In this document: positions 6,483 through 13,064 of the stretch, piece by piece
Position numbering within the stretch: position 1 is the first letter of the stretch
How the letters are laid out: each line of letters starts with the position of its first letter
IMG/VR virus record: IMGVR_UViG_3300017706_000575
Location: 1 to 52,184 of that record
Length of the DNA stretch: 52,184 bases
From: a virus
Direction: 5' to 3' (one strand)
The notes under the pieces: generated by a model
Seen by the model: only the letters and a program-made list of their open reading frames with translations
Told to the model about the DNA's origin: nothing
Database searches by the model: none
Position numbers and translations under genes: made by a program

Positions 6483-6844
6483 AAATAAATAAAATGGGAA
6501 ATATACTACAAGACATGATGGGTATGCTGTCAAGAAAAAAGACAGTGACACCTAAAACTGATGATTATGTTGCAATAGCAAGATATGCTGGTGCACAAGA
6601 AAGAATGAAACCTCATCCAAAAGTTGAGACAGAACTTATTACACTAGGTTCTATTAAAACATTTACTAATGCAGGTTTGAATTGTTTACCAAAAACAGGG
6701 GGAACCATTTCTGGTAATTTAGATGTTACTGGAACAATAGAACTTTCATCATCAGGTGAAGGTATTATTCTTACTTCACCAGACGGTACAAAATTTAAGC
6801 AAACAATAAGTAACGCAGGAGTTCCTGAATATACAGCAATATAA
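6467..6844 (+). CDS. Fibre-like small structural protein
   Basis: At most 125 aa. The first ATG overlaps the previous gene by 16 bases, while the ATG at 6494 (MGNILQDMMGML) has the better A-rich leader and would give 116 aa. Residues 70-100 carry the phage fibre signature LPKTGGTISGNLDVTG, found in tail-fibre and head-fibre proteins as a shaft or trimerisation element. It is probably a minor virion protein. It abuts the next gene, with the stop and start sharing one base. Confidence 0.65.
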   Translation: METLIKINKMGNILQDMMGMLSRKKTVTPKTDDYVAIARYAGAQERMKPHPKVETELITLGSIKTFTNAGLNCLPKTGGTISGNLDVTGTIELSSSGEGIILTSPDGTKFKQTISNAGVPEYTAI

Positions 6845-7035
6845 TGGCAGCAAAGAAAAAAAGTACAGTTAACAGTTCTGGTAATTATACAAAACCGGGA
6901 ATGCGTAAGAGATTATTTAATTCTATTAAGGCAGGTGGAAAAGGTGGGGCTCCTGGTCAGTGGTCTGCACGTAAAGCTCAAATGCTAGCTAAACGTTATA
7001 AAGCTAACGGAGGCGGATATAAATCTAAAAAGTAA
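6844..7035 (+). CDS. Lysine-rich small protein (GGAPGQWSARKAQ family)
   Basis: A 63-aa protein with 17 Lys or Arg. The core NYTKPGMRKRLFNSIKAG followed by GGAPGQWSARKAQML is a pattern I know from small proteins of aquatic phages and giant viruses (DUF5872-like, from memory). No enzyme motif is present. The high charge suggests nucleic acid binding, perhaps in the virion. It is first in a cassette of four basic proteins whose genes touch or lie within a few bases. Confidence 0.7.
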   Translation: MAAKKKSTVNSSGNYTKPGMRKRLFNSIKAGGKGGAPGQWSARKAQMLAKRYKANGGGYKSKK

Positions 7036-7274
7036 TGAAAGATCTTACTCTAAATATTGGCAATATAATTTGGATCATAGGTATAATATTTACAATGGGT
7101 ATAGCCTATAGTCAAATAGCACAGTTATCAGATGATATGGTGGTATTAGAATCTAGATTAGAAAAGAAGATCAGAATGATTAATGAATCTGAAGATAGAA
7201 TTGTAAACTTAGAGAAAGAACTTATCAGGCTTCAAGAGTCCCAGTGTAAACATAAAAGAAATGGCAAAAACTAA
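7035..7274 (+). CDS. Membrane-anchored coiled-coil protein
   Basis: A 79-aa protein with one N-terminal membrane helix (about residues 9-27, IGNIIWIIGIIFTMGIAY) followed by a charged heptad-patterned helix (residues 30-70, VVLESRLEKKIRMINES). This topology is shared by inner-membrane spanins and some holin-like proteins, and the amidase endolysin lies 1.6 kb downstream. A lysis role is therefore plausible, but no lipoprotein partner was found next to it. The start overlaps the previous stop by one base. Confidence 0.6.
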   Translation: MKDLTLNIGNIIWIIGIIFTMGIAYSQIAQLSDDMVVLESRLEKKIRMINESEDRIVNLEKELIRLQESQCKHKRNGKN

Positions 7275-7503
7275 ACAACAAAAAAGTCTTAGCAGATGGA
7301 CTAAACAGAAATGGACAACCGCATCAGGAAAAAAGAGTTCTGAAACAGGAGAGGTTTATGCACCTAAGAAGACTATTGCTAAATTAAAAAGCACTAAAAA
7401 AGGAAAAGCTAAACTAGCAGCTGCAAATAAAAAAAAGCGTGCTGCCACAAAGAAAGGTAAACAACATGCAAGTCACGGTTTGCATAAAGGTAAAAAAAGA
7501 TAA
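7261..7503 (+). CDS. Lysine-rich small protein
   Basis: An 80-aa protein with 24 Lys and 3 Arg. SLSRWTKQKWTTASGKKSSE, then GEVYAPKKTIAKL and KKRAATKKGKQHA form a pattern seen in small basic proteins of phages and large DNA viruses. The latter half is low-complexity Lys/Ala as in histone tails. It overlaps the preceding gene by 14 bases. It probably binds DNA or RNA, either in the infected cell or packaged with the genome. Confidence 0.7.
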   Translation: MAKTKQQKSLSRWTKQKWTTASGKKSSETGEVYAPKKTIAKLKSTKKGKAKLAAANKKKRAATKKGKQHASHGLHKGKKR

Positions 7504-7505
7504 TT

Positions 7506-7730
7506 ATGGCACTAAAGAAAAAAAAGTCAGTAGCAGCAAAACCAATGGCTAAATCTGTTTATAAAAAGGGTGGGTCAGTAGGATCTACCAAAAGTGTAAA
7601 AGCACCAGCAGGTTTTCACTGGATGAAAAGTGGATCTGAATTTAAACTTATGAAACACTCTGGAAAGTTTGTTCCTCACAACGGAGGATCATTAGTTGCT
7701 AAGTTTAAGGTTCAAAAGAAACACAAGTAA
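7506..7730 (+). CDS. Lysine-rich small protein
   Basis: A 74-aa protein with 19 Lys and no Arg. A basic N-terminal tail (MALKKKKSVAAKPMAKSVYK) precedes a short globular-looking segment APAGFHWMKSGSEFKLMKHS, a motif I recall from other small phage proteins of unknown role. The choice of lysine only is striking. It is two bases downstream of its neighbour and shares one base with the next gene. Confidence 0.7.
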   Translation: MALKKKKSVAAKPMAKSVYKKGGSVGSTKSVKAPAGFHWMKSGSEFKLMKHSGKFVPHNGGSLVAKFKVQKKHK

Positions 7731-8020
7731 TGGCAGCAAAAAAAGATAGCAGATTAGCAAAAGCAGGGGTGTCAGCTTATAATAAGCCTAAACGTACTCC
7801 ATCACATCCAAAAAAATCTCATGTTGTAGTAGCTAAGGTTGGTGATAAAGTAAAGACAATCAGGTTTGGAGAACAAGGGGCTAGTACTGCAGGTAAACCT
7901 AAAGCAGGAGAGTCAGCTAAAATGAAAGCAAAAAGAAAGTCTTTTAAAGCTAGACATGGCAAAAATATTGCTAAAGGTAAAATGTCTGCAGCATATTGGG
8001 CTGATAAAGTCAAATGGTAA
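7730..8020 (+). CDS. Lysine-rich small protein (YNKPKRTPSHPKKSH family)
   Basis: A 96-aa protein with 22 Lys and 5 Arg. SRLAKAGVSAYNKPKRTPSH, then KVGDKVKTIRFGEQG and RKSFKARHGKNIAKGKMSAA form a well-conserved small family recurrent in marine and freshwater phages. The conserved beta-like VKTIRFGEQGA segment indicates a folded core and not just a basic tail. It closes the four-gene basic cassette. Function unknown; nucleic acid or virion binding is inferred from charge. Confidence 0.75.
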   Translation: MAAKKDSRLAKAGVSAYNKPKRTPSHPKKSHVVVAKVGDKVKTIRFGEQGASTAGKPKAGESAKMKAKRKSFKARHGKNIAKGKMSAAYWADKVKW

Positions 8021-8080
8021 ATACAGGAAGAGAGTGGGATTGGATGGATGATTATTGTCCTGAATCAAATACAAAAAGGT

Positions 8081-8512
8081 ATGGGCAAGATAATTATAAT
8101 ATTATATACTTTATTGTGCAGTCTTGCATATGGTCAGGAGTGCAGTCCTTTTTATAAACCCAAGAGTTATACTTTAGATAAAAATAAATCTGCAGCTATT
8201 GGATATGTAGCGTGTCTTCATGCAAGGGGTGTTGTTGCTGAAGTAGGATATGATAAACTGTTTCTTGGAATCTTAGCAATGGGACAAGGACATCATGGTG
8301 CAACTTATACATTTTTACAATATGAAGTGCCTTTTGATAGATTTAGAGTTTATATAGGACCAGCATATAAACTAAATCATGATCCTAGATTAATAATTGG
8401 TAGAGTTGGACTAGATTTAAAACTATATAAGAAATTCTATGCAACTGGCAGCATTCTTCAAATAAATCAGAATCTAAATTATTTACATGTCGGTTTTAAG
8501 GTTTTGATATAA
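8081..8512 (+). CDS. Exported beta-barrel-like outer-membrane protein
   Basis: I prefer the ATG at 8081 (143 aa) because it places a signal peptide, MGKIIIILYTLLCSLAYGQE, right at the start, with cleavage likely after AYG. The upstream in-frame ATG at 8048 would add 11 residues in front of it. The mature part has alternating hydrophobic strands (VVAEVGYDKLFLGILAMG, RFRVYIGPAYKL, NYLHVGFKVLI) like small outer-membrane barrels. A phage-encoded surface barrel could exclude other phages or alter the receptor. Function inferred only. Confidence 0.6.
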   Translation: MGKIIIILYTLLCSLAYGQECSPFYKPKSYTLDKNKSAAIGYVACLHARGVVAEVGYDKLFLGILAMGQGHHGATYTFLQYEVPFDRFRVYIGPAYKLNHDPRLIIGRVGLDLKLYKKFYATGSILQINQNLNYLHVGFKVLI

Positions 8513-8552
8513 ATAAGGTCTATAAACTTTTTTTATTTAAACTAATTTTATA

Positions 8553-8560
8553 TATATTTG
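8553..8560 (+). promoter_or_regulatory. Bacteroidota-type promoter -7 element
   Basis: TATATTTG followed by TAAAAATTAG, 31 bases before the ATG at 8592, in a 79-base AT-only gap. It matches TAnnTTTG and may start a new unit that includes the endolysin. Confidence 0.5.
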
Positions 8561-8591
8561 TAAAAATTAGTTTAACATTAAAAATTAAGAC

Positions 8592-8891
8592 ATGTCAAAA
8601 TCAACAAAAAACTTAACGGAAGAAAATGACCCTACTTTATCTAAAGAAGAAATGGCTGCACGCAGAGAAGAAATCACTGCATTCTACAAAGACAACATTC
8701 CTCATTTAGAAGTACAAGCAGAATATGAAGTATTGCTAGCTACTATTGAGAAGTCTAGAGCAGAGCGTATGCAAGCCCAAATGTTTATGGCACAGCAATA
8801 TTCTGATCAGAAAGAAGGAGTGGATGTTAATTCAGAAGAAGCTAAAGCTTTTAAACAAGCTATGGAAGAAGCTGCTTCAAAAATAGACTGA
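8592..8891 (+). CDS. Helical hypothetical protein
   Basis: A 99-aa, acidic and almost wholly helical protein (LSKEEMAARREEITAFYKDN, LLATIEKSRAERMQAQMFMAQ). It has no signal peptide and no known motif. It is the first gene after the 8553 promoter and ends four bases before the endolysin gene, so it is probably co-expressed with lysis functions. A role as a small virion or chaperone protein is equally possible. Confidence 0.65.
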   Translation: MSKSTKNLTEENDPTLSKEEMAARREEITAFYKDNIPHLEVQAEYEVLLATIEKSRAERMQAQMFMAQQYSDQKEGVDVNSEEAKAFKQAMEEAASKID

Positions 8892-8895
8892 TATT

Positions 8896-9816
8896 ATGCG
8901 GATACTAAAAAGAGGAGATAAAGGATCTGATGTACAAACTCTTCAAAGAGCATTAAACATTACATCTGATGGAGATTTTGGGCCTATAACAGAAAAGGCT
9001 GTAATAAGATTTCAACTAAGCAATAATTTTCCTATTACAGGAATTGTTGATTCACCAATGTGGACTTTATTATTTAATAAAGAAATTACAGTTACAGAGG
9101 AAATAGATGAAGATACAGACATTTCTGCAGAGTATTTTGAGACTACATTTGATCAAGTAATTCACAGACATTTTTTACCTAAAGGTCAATATGTAGAAGG
9201 ACCTGTAGAAAACAATTATATTTTTTTACATCATACTGCAGGACATGCAAATCCTTACAGAACAGTTGATCATTGGGGTAGAGATAGCAGAGGGAGAGTA
9301 GCAACAGAGTTTGTTTTAGGTGGCATAGACCATAGAAATGGAAATGCAGATAATGATGGAATTATGATTCAAGCATTTCCAGAAAAGTGTCAGGGATGGC
9401 ACTTAGGTAGAACGGGTTCTGGCAGAATGAATAGAAGTTCTGTAGGTTTAGAGATATGTAACATGGGATACTTAACAGATGATGACAAGACTTATGTAAG
9501 GTCTCGTTGTACACCAAGTCAAGTTACCGTATTGGAAAAACCTTTTAGAGGTCATAGCAGATGGCATAGCTATACTGATGCTCAGATTAAAGAAACTGAA
9601 AAATGGATAAGATATGTAGGGGAAAGAGATGATATAGACATCAGAGTTGGCTTACAAGAATATATACATAAATATGGTGCATATAAGGGGTTTGATTTTC
9701 ATGAGGATGCTTATTATGGAAAAGTAAAAGGATTATTAACACATACCAACGTAAGGAGAGATAAGTCTGATTGTTATCCTCATCCTGATCTAGTTGATAT
9801 GATAATGAGTTTATAA
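8896..9816 (+). CDS. N-acetylmuramoyl-L-alanine amidase endolysin
   Basis: A 306-aa two-domain enzyme that cuts the bond between muramic acid and L-alanine in peptidoglycan. Residues 1-60 are a PG_binding_1 domain (LKRGDKGSDVQTLQRALN, then DGDFGPITEKAVIRFQ). Residues 105-300 are an Amidase_2 domain: the zinc ligands are probably H112 (FLHHTAGH), H283 (LTHTNVRRDK) and C293 (SDCYPHP), and E185 (VGLEICN) lies in the conserved strand. No signal peptide is seen, so it needs a holin or acts from the virion. A wall-binding domain at the N-terminus is common in phages of Gram-negative hosts. Confidence 0.9.
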   Translation: MRILKRGDKGSDVQTLQRALNITSDGDFGPITEKAVIRFQLSNNFPITGIVDSPMWTLLFNKEITVTEEIDEDTDISAEYFETTFDQVIHRHFLPKGQYVEGPVENNYIFLHHTAGHANPYRTVDHWGRDSRGRVATEFVLGGIDHRNGNADNDGIMIQAFPEKCQGWHLGRTGSGRMNRSSVGLEICNMGYLTDDDKTYVRSRCTPSQVTVLEKPFRGHSRWHSYTDAQIKETEKWIRYVGERDDIDIRVGLQEYIHKYGAYKGFDFHEDAYYGKVKGLLTHTNVRRDKSDCYPHPDLVDMIMSL

Positions 9817-9817
9817 T

Positions 9818-10189
9818 ATGGCAATAGTAACTAATGTAGATCTAAAACTTAAGGTGGATATTAATGATTCAATAAAGTATCAGATACTTACTTATTGTTT
9901 CTTTAATAAAACATTAATAAGTAATACTGATTTAGAATTTTTAACTGAACTTTCTAAAAATCCTAAAATAGAAATTTCTAAATTCTGTGGAATCTTGACT
10001 GAGAAGTTAATATTTAAAAGTCCTCAGTCAGCAAGAAATGCAATTTCAAAAGCTGAGAAAAAAAATCTTTTAGTAAAAAGTGGTACTAATAAAAAAACAA
10101 TTAGTATAAAAAAAGAAATAAACGTGCAAGTAAAAGGATTAGTATTACTGAATTATAAAGTTCTAGGAAATGAATCCGAAGAAGCATAG
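9818..10189 (+). CDS. Winged-helix-like hypothetical protein
   Basis: A 123-aa protein. SIKYQILTYCFFNKTLISNT and DLEFLTELSKNP resemble a helical bundle, and SPQSARNAISKAEKKNLLVK looks like a recognition helix followed by a beta wing. A gene of this kind tends to sit directly upstream of the IHF-like gene in crAss-like genomes (from memory), and here the two overlap by 20 bases. A DNA-binding or regulatory role is likely but not shown. Confidence 0.6.
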   Translation: MAIVTNVDLKLKVDINDSIKYQILTYCFFNKTLISNTDLEFLTELSKNPKIEISKFCGILTEKLIFKSPQSARNAISKAEKKNLLVKSGTNKKTISIKKEINVQVKGLVLLNYKVLGNESEEA

Positions 10190-10526
10190 TGAATTTAAAG
10201 ATGGCATAGCAGAAGAGGTGGGAGTACACTCTCAATTGGTTGATGATTTTATAACATTCTACTATAGTAAAGTAAGAAAGAAACTTTCTAAGTTAGAATT
10301 CCCTAGAATCTATATTGAAGGATTAGGTACATTTTATCTTAGGAAGAATAAGTTAGAAAATGCAATAAAAAGGCAAAAGAGTATGTTAGGAAATATAGCT
10401 AAACGTACATATAATGGTTATGCTAAAAGTGAAAACATATTATTAAATATTGAAGAAATGGAAAAAGCTCTAGAACAAATGGAGAAAGATATTTTAAAGA
10501 AAAAAGAATTTAAATCAAAGATGTAA
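10170..10526 (+). CDS. IHF/HU-family DNA-bending protein
   Basis: A 118-aa protein with the HU/IHF layout: N-terminal helices (IAEEVGVHSQLVDDFITFYY), then the conserved beta hinge FPRIYIEGLGTFYLRKNKLE near residues 45-65, where HU proteins read xxIxxLGTFxxR. The C-terminal third is a lysine-rich helix that replaces the usual short end. IHF-type subunits are a hallmark of crAss-like phages and probably bend phage DNA in replication, transcription or packaging. It overlaps its upstream neighbour by 20 bases. Confidence 0.8.
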   Translation: MNPKKHSEFKDGIAEEVGVHSQLVDDFITFYYSKVRKKLSKLEFPRIYIEGLGTFYLRKNKLENAIKRQKSMLGNIAKRTYNGYAKSENILLNIEEMEKALEQMEKDILKKKEFKSKM

Positions 10527-10847
10527 ATGTCAAAGCCGTGGAAAAAATATATAGATGCATTTAAAAATGCAGATAAGATTGCAGAAGGAATAAAAAATAA
10601 GATATTTAAAAAAGAACACATTGAAGCTGTAGCAACTGATAGATTTCAGATATGCATAAAGTGTTCTTTATTTGATGCTAAAGGAAGTGATTGTATTGCT
10701 CCAGGAACTCAACCATGTTGTTCAGATTGTGGTTGTAGTTTAGCATTTAAAGTTAGATCATTATCTTCTGAATGTCCAAAAGGATTTTGGGATGCATTTA
10801 CTACAGAAGAGCAAGAGAATAAAATAAACCAACAGATTAAAAAATAA
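10527..10847 (+). CDS. Zinc-binding small protein
   Basis: A 106-aa protein. The middle has many cysteines: CIKCSLFD (near residue 41), then CIAPGTQPCCSDCGCSL and SSECPKGFW. At least seven Cys lie in two CxxC-like clusters, which fits a structural zinc site. The N-terminal 35 residues are helical and basic. Similar Cys-rich proteins occur beside the IHF and nuclease genes of related phages, role unknown. It starts directly after the stop of the IHF-like gene. Confidence 0.7.
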   Translation: MSKPWKKYIDAFKNADKIAEGIKNKIFKKEHIEAVATDRFQICIKCSLFDAKGSDCIAPGTQPCCSDCGCSLAFKVRSLSSECPKGFWDAFTTEEQENKINQQIKK

Positions 10848-10850
10848 ATA

Positions 10851-11093
10851 ATGAGTGATTTACTTAAACCAGTAGTTGTATCAGATATTGTAAGAGATTT
10901 ACTAGAATATAAATTGATTACAAAAGATTCAGCAGTAATATTATTAAACGCTGAGGCAAAAGCTAATGCATTTGATAATCAAACAGTGTTACCACCAGAA
11001 TGGATACCTAACATTGAAAAAGAAGAAACTATAACATGGACAATAGATCCATCAAATCCGGATTTACCACATTGGTATACAACAATAGCATAG
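10851..11093 (+). CDS. Hypothetical protein
   Basis: An 80-aa acidic protein with an amphipathic helical N-terminus (VVSDIVRDLLEYKLITKDSAVILL), a linker with two Pro-Pro and Trp motifs (LPPEWIPNIE), and a Trp-rich tail (ITWTIDPSNP). It is packed between the zinc protein and the nuclease in the same direction. No family recognised. Confidence 0.6.
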   Translation: MSDLLKPVVVSDIVRDLLEYKLITKDSAVILLNAEAKANAFDNQTVLPPEWIPNIEKEETITWTIDPSNPDLPHWYTTIA

Positions 11094-11097
11094 TATT

Positions 11098-11910
11098 ATG
11101 GCAATTATATTTAAAGAAGAAGGACATAGTTATGAAAGTATAGACAAAGATGCTATAGAGTGGTTAAGTGTAACTTCTTTTATAGGTATGTTTAAACCCA
11201 AGTTTGATGCTAAGGGTCAAGCTAAAAAGTCAGCTAAAAATAAAAGATCTAAATGGTATGGTATGACTGAAAAAGAAATACTAACTGCATGGGATAATGA
11301 GACTAAGAGAGCTATTAAGTTAGGTAATTTTTATCATAATCAAAGAGAAGCTGACATGTTAGATTTTGACACTATTGAACGTGATGGCACAGAGATACCT
11401 ATTGTCAAACCTTTAGTTAATGATGATGGTATTAAATTAGCACCTGAACAAAAAGTGGAAGATGGTATATATCCAGAACACTTGGTATATTTAAAGTCTG
11501 CTGGAATTTGTGGTCAGGCTGATTTAGTTGAAATTGTAAATGGTTATATTAACATATATGATTATAAAACTAATAAAGAGATTAAGGAAAAAGGATTTAC
11601 TAATTGGGAAGGTATAACAAGCAAAATGTTTAAGCCTGTGAATAATTTAGATGATTGTAATCTTAATCATTATAATCTGCAATTAAGTATTTATGCGTAT
11701 ATTATTAAAAAACACAACCCTAAACTTAAAATAGGCAAGTTAGTAATACAACATGTAAAGTTTAAACAAATAGGGGAAGATGAAAATGGTTATCCTGTTA
11801 ATGAACATGTTAATGGAGAACCTGTATTAGAAACAATTAAAATGTATGAATTACCATATCTTAAAGATGAAGTAAATTCTTTAATAATGTGGTTAAAAGA
11901 AAATAGATAA
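11098..11910 (+). CDS. PDDEXK-family (Cas4/RecB-like) nuclease
   Basis: A 270-aa protein. GICGQADLVEIVNGYINIYD followed by YKTNKEIK at about residues 137-160 fits the PD-(D/E)xK core: the Asp of GQADLVE and the Asp and Lys of DYKTNK are the metal-binding and catalytic residues. The helix LNHYNLQLSIYAYIIKK has the conserved QLxxYAY motif of RecB and Cas4 nucleases. Such a nuclease between the IHF-like and TerL genes is characteristic of crAss-like phages, with a role in recombination or DNA end processing. It shares one base with the next gene. Confidence 0.85.
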   Translation: MAIIFKEEGHSYESIDKDAIEWLSVTSFIGMFKPKFDAKGQAKKSAKNKRSKWYGMTEKEILTAWDNETKRAIKLGNFYHNQREADMLDFDTIERDGTEIPIVKPLVNDDGIKLAPEQKVEDGIYPEHLVYLKSAGICGQADLVEIVNGYINIYDYKTNKEIKEKGFTNWEGITSKMFKPVNNLDDCNLNHYNLQLSIYAYIIKKHNPKLKIGKLVIQHVKFKQIGEDENGYPVNEHVNGEPVLETIKMYELPYLKDEVNSLIMWLKENR

Positions 11911-12164
11911 TGGCATCAATAGTATTAACACAAGTTCATTTAGCACAAAAATCTCCAACAGATTCATCACAACCTTTATATGTTGTACCAGGATCAGATA
12001 ACCCATTAGCAATAGATCAACCGGAAATAATTGGTGTTGGGGTAGTATACAATTTAGATGGAACAATCCTTGATGCTAGACAAGTATATGTAGCTGGTTT
12101 GGTAACTCCAATTTATGTTGCTGATTCTTATGCTACAGTGAAGCAGTATATTGATCAAAACTAA
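11910..12164 (+). CDS. Small beta-rich hypothetical protein
   Basis: An 84-aa protein starting MASIVLTQVHLAQKS, with repeated short hydrophobic strands (PLYVVPGSDNP, IIGVGVVYNL, VYVAGLVTPIYVADS) and no charged clusters. It looks like a compact beta domain, possibly a capsid decoration or tail component. The start codon shares one base with the stop of the nuclease gene. No family recognised. Confidence 0.6.
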   Translation: MASIVLTQVHLAQKSPTDSSQPLYVVPGSDNPLAIDQPEIIGVGVVYNLDGTILDARQVYVAGLVTPIYVADSYATVKQYIDQN

Positions 12165-12176
12165 AAACATAAAATT

Positions 12177-12695
12177 ATGCTAATAAGATTATTTGATGTA
12201 CAAAACTCAAAAGTGGTACCAACAGAGCATTGTTATGCTTTACCTTTTTTAAATAAAATTATGGAAGAATATCCTGATAGTTATTTAAAAATTTATCAAT
12301 ACATTTTTTATATGTCTTGTCCTAATCCTGACATGAATCCATTTTTTAATTTACCAGAACATGAAAAGGAAGATATAATAATTGAAGAAATACAATTAGA
12401 AGATTCTCCTGAAGATGGTAAGATTAGATATGCATTAGATATGTGCAAACAGATGTATGAAACACCAACATATAGAGCTTATGTAGGTATCAAAGCTATG
12501 TTAGATAGATTAGCTAAGTATATGGAAGTAACACCTATAGAACATGGTAGAGATGGAAATATGAACTCTATGATAAACGCTGCTGCAAAATTTGAACAGA
12601 TTAGGCAGTCATATAAAGGAGCTTTTAGTGATATGAAGCAGGAGCAAGAAAGTTCAGTTAGGGGAGGTGCAGGATTAGCATATGACCAAATATGA
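12177..12695 (+). CDS. Hypothetical protein, possible small terminase
   Basis: A 172-aa protein. The N-terminal 60 residues are aromatic (YALPFLNKIMEEYPDSYLK, IYQYIFYMSCP). The C-terminal half is helical (IRYALDMCKQMYETPTYRAY, AKFEQIRQSYKGAFSDMK). It lies about 360 bases upstream of TerL, with only a small open frame and the GroES-like gene between, and no other TerS candidate is seen. Calling it the small terminase subunit is an inference from position and size; no N-terminal helix-turn-helix is evident. Confidence 0.6.
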   Translation: MLIRLFDVQNSKVVPTEHCYALPFLNKIMEEYPDSYLKIYQYIFYMSCPNPDMNPFFNLPEHEKEDIIIEEIQLEDSPEDGKIRYALDMCKQMYETPTYRAYVGIKAMLDRLAKYMEVTPIEHGRDGNMNSMINAAAKFEQIRQSYKGAFSDMKQEQESSVRGGAGLAYDQI

Positions 12696-12844
12696 CAAAA
12701 GATAAATGGCACTTTTGTTATTGGGATGAACCAGATTTCAATACTGATAAAAAAAAATTAATTAACAATAAAGAAACCAAAAAAAATGGCACAACAAATA
12801 GTTCCGGTAGGAAAAAAAATTCTGATAAAACAAAGAGAAGCTGA
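12692..12844 (+). CDS. Possible 50-aa protein in an ATGA overlap
   Basis: An ATG at 12692 overlaps the TGA of the previous gene as ATGA and opens 50 codons to a TGA at 12842-12844. The product starts MTKDKWHFCYWDEPDFNTDK, a composition unlike random AT-rich DNA, then becomes Lys/Asn/Ser-rich. It overlaps the GroES-like gene by 59 bases, where the two frames compete. The coupled start and the 90-base gap it fills argue for it; the overlap argues against. Confidence 0.45.
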   Translation: MTKDKWHFCYWDEPDFNTDKKKLINNKETKKNGTTNSSGRKKNSDKTKRS

Positions 12845-13064
12845 AAAGTTTTTTAATAACACAAATATTATGATACCTGATGGTGCTCAAGAAAGAGAAA
12901 ACATAGGTTCTGTTGTTGGTGTTGGAGCATCTGTAGAAGAGATAAAAGTTGGTGATGTAGTTCAATATACAGATCATTGCCTACCTGTACCAATGAAGCA
13001 TAATGATGTAGAACACTTATTGATTCAAGAGGGTGATATATTTGCAATTTTAGTGGATGTATAA
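12786..13064 (+). CDS. GroES-like co-chaperonin
   Basis: A 92-aa protein, the normal length for GroES (about 95). The order of motifs matches the Cpn10 fold: VPVGKKILIKQREAE at the N-terminus, a mobile-loop region (NNTNIMIPDGAQERE), then GSVVGVGASVEEIKVGDVVQY and the C-terminal LIQEGDIFAIL. Co-chaperonins close the GroEL cage during folding. Phage versions such as T4 gp31 are needed to fold the capsid protein, and this gene overlaps TerL by 8 bases at the head of the packaging and head genes. Confidence 0.85.
   Translation: MAQQIVPVGKKILIKQREAEKFFNNTNIMIPDGAQERENIGSVVGVGASVEEIKVGDVVQYTDHCLPVPMKHNDVEHLLIQEGDIFAILVDV

Noticed and set aside
10527-10847. Iron-sulphur ferredoxin-like protein from its cysteines
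   Set aside because: The Cys spacing does not fit a ferredoxin CxxCxxCxxxC site; a structural zinc site is more likely.
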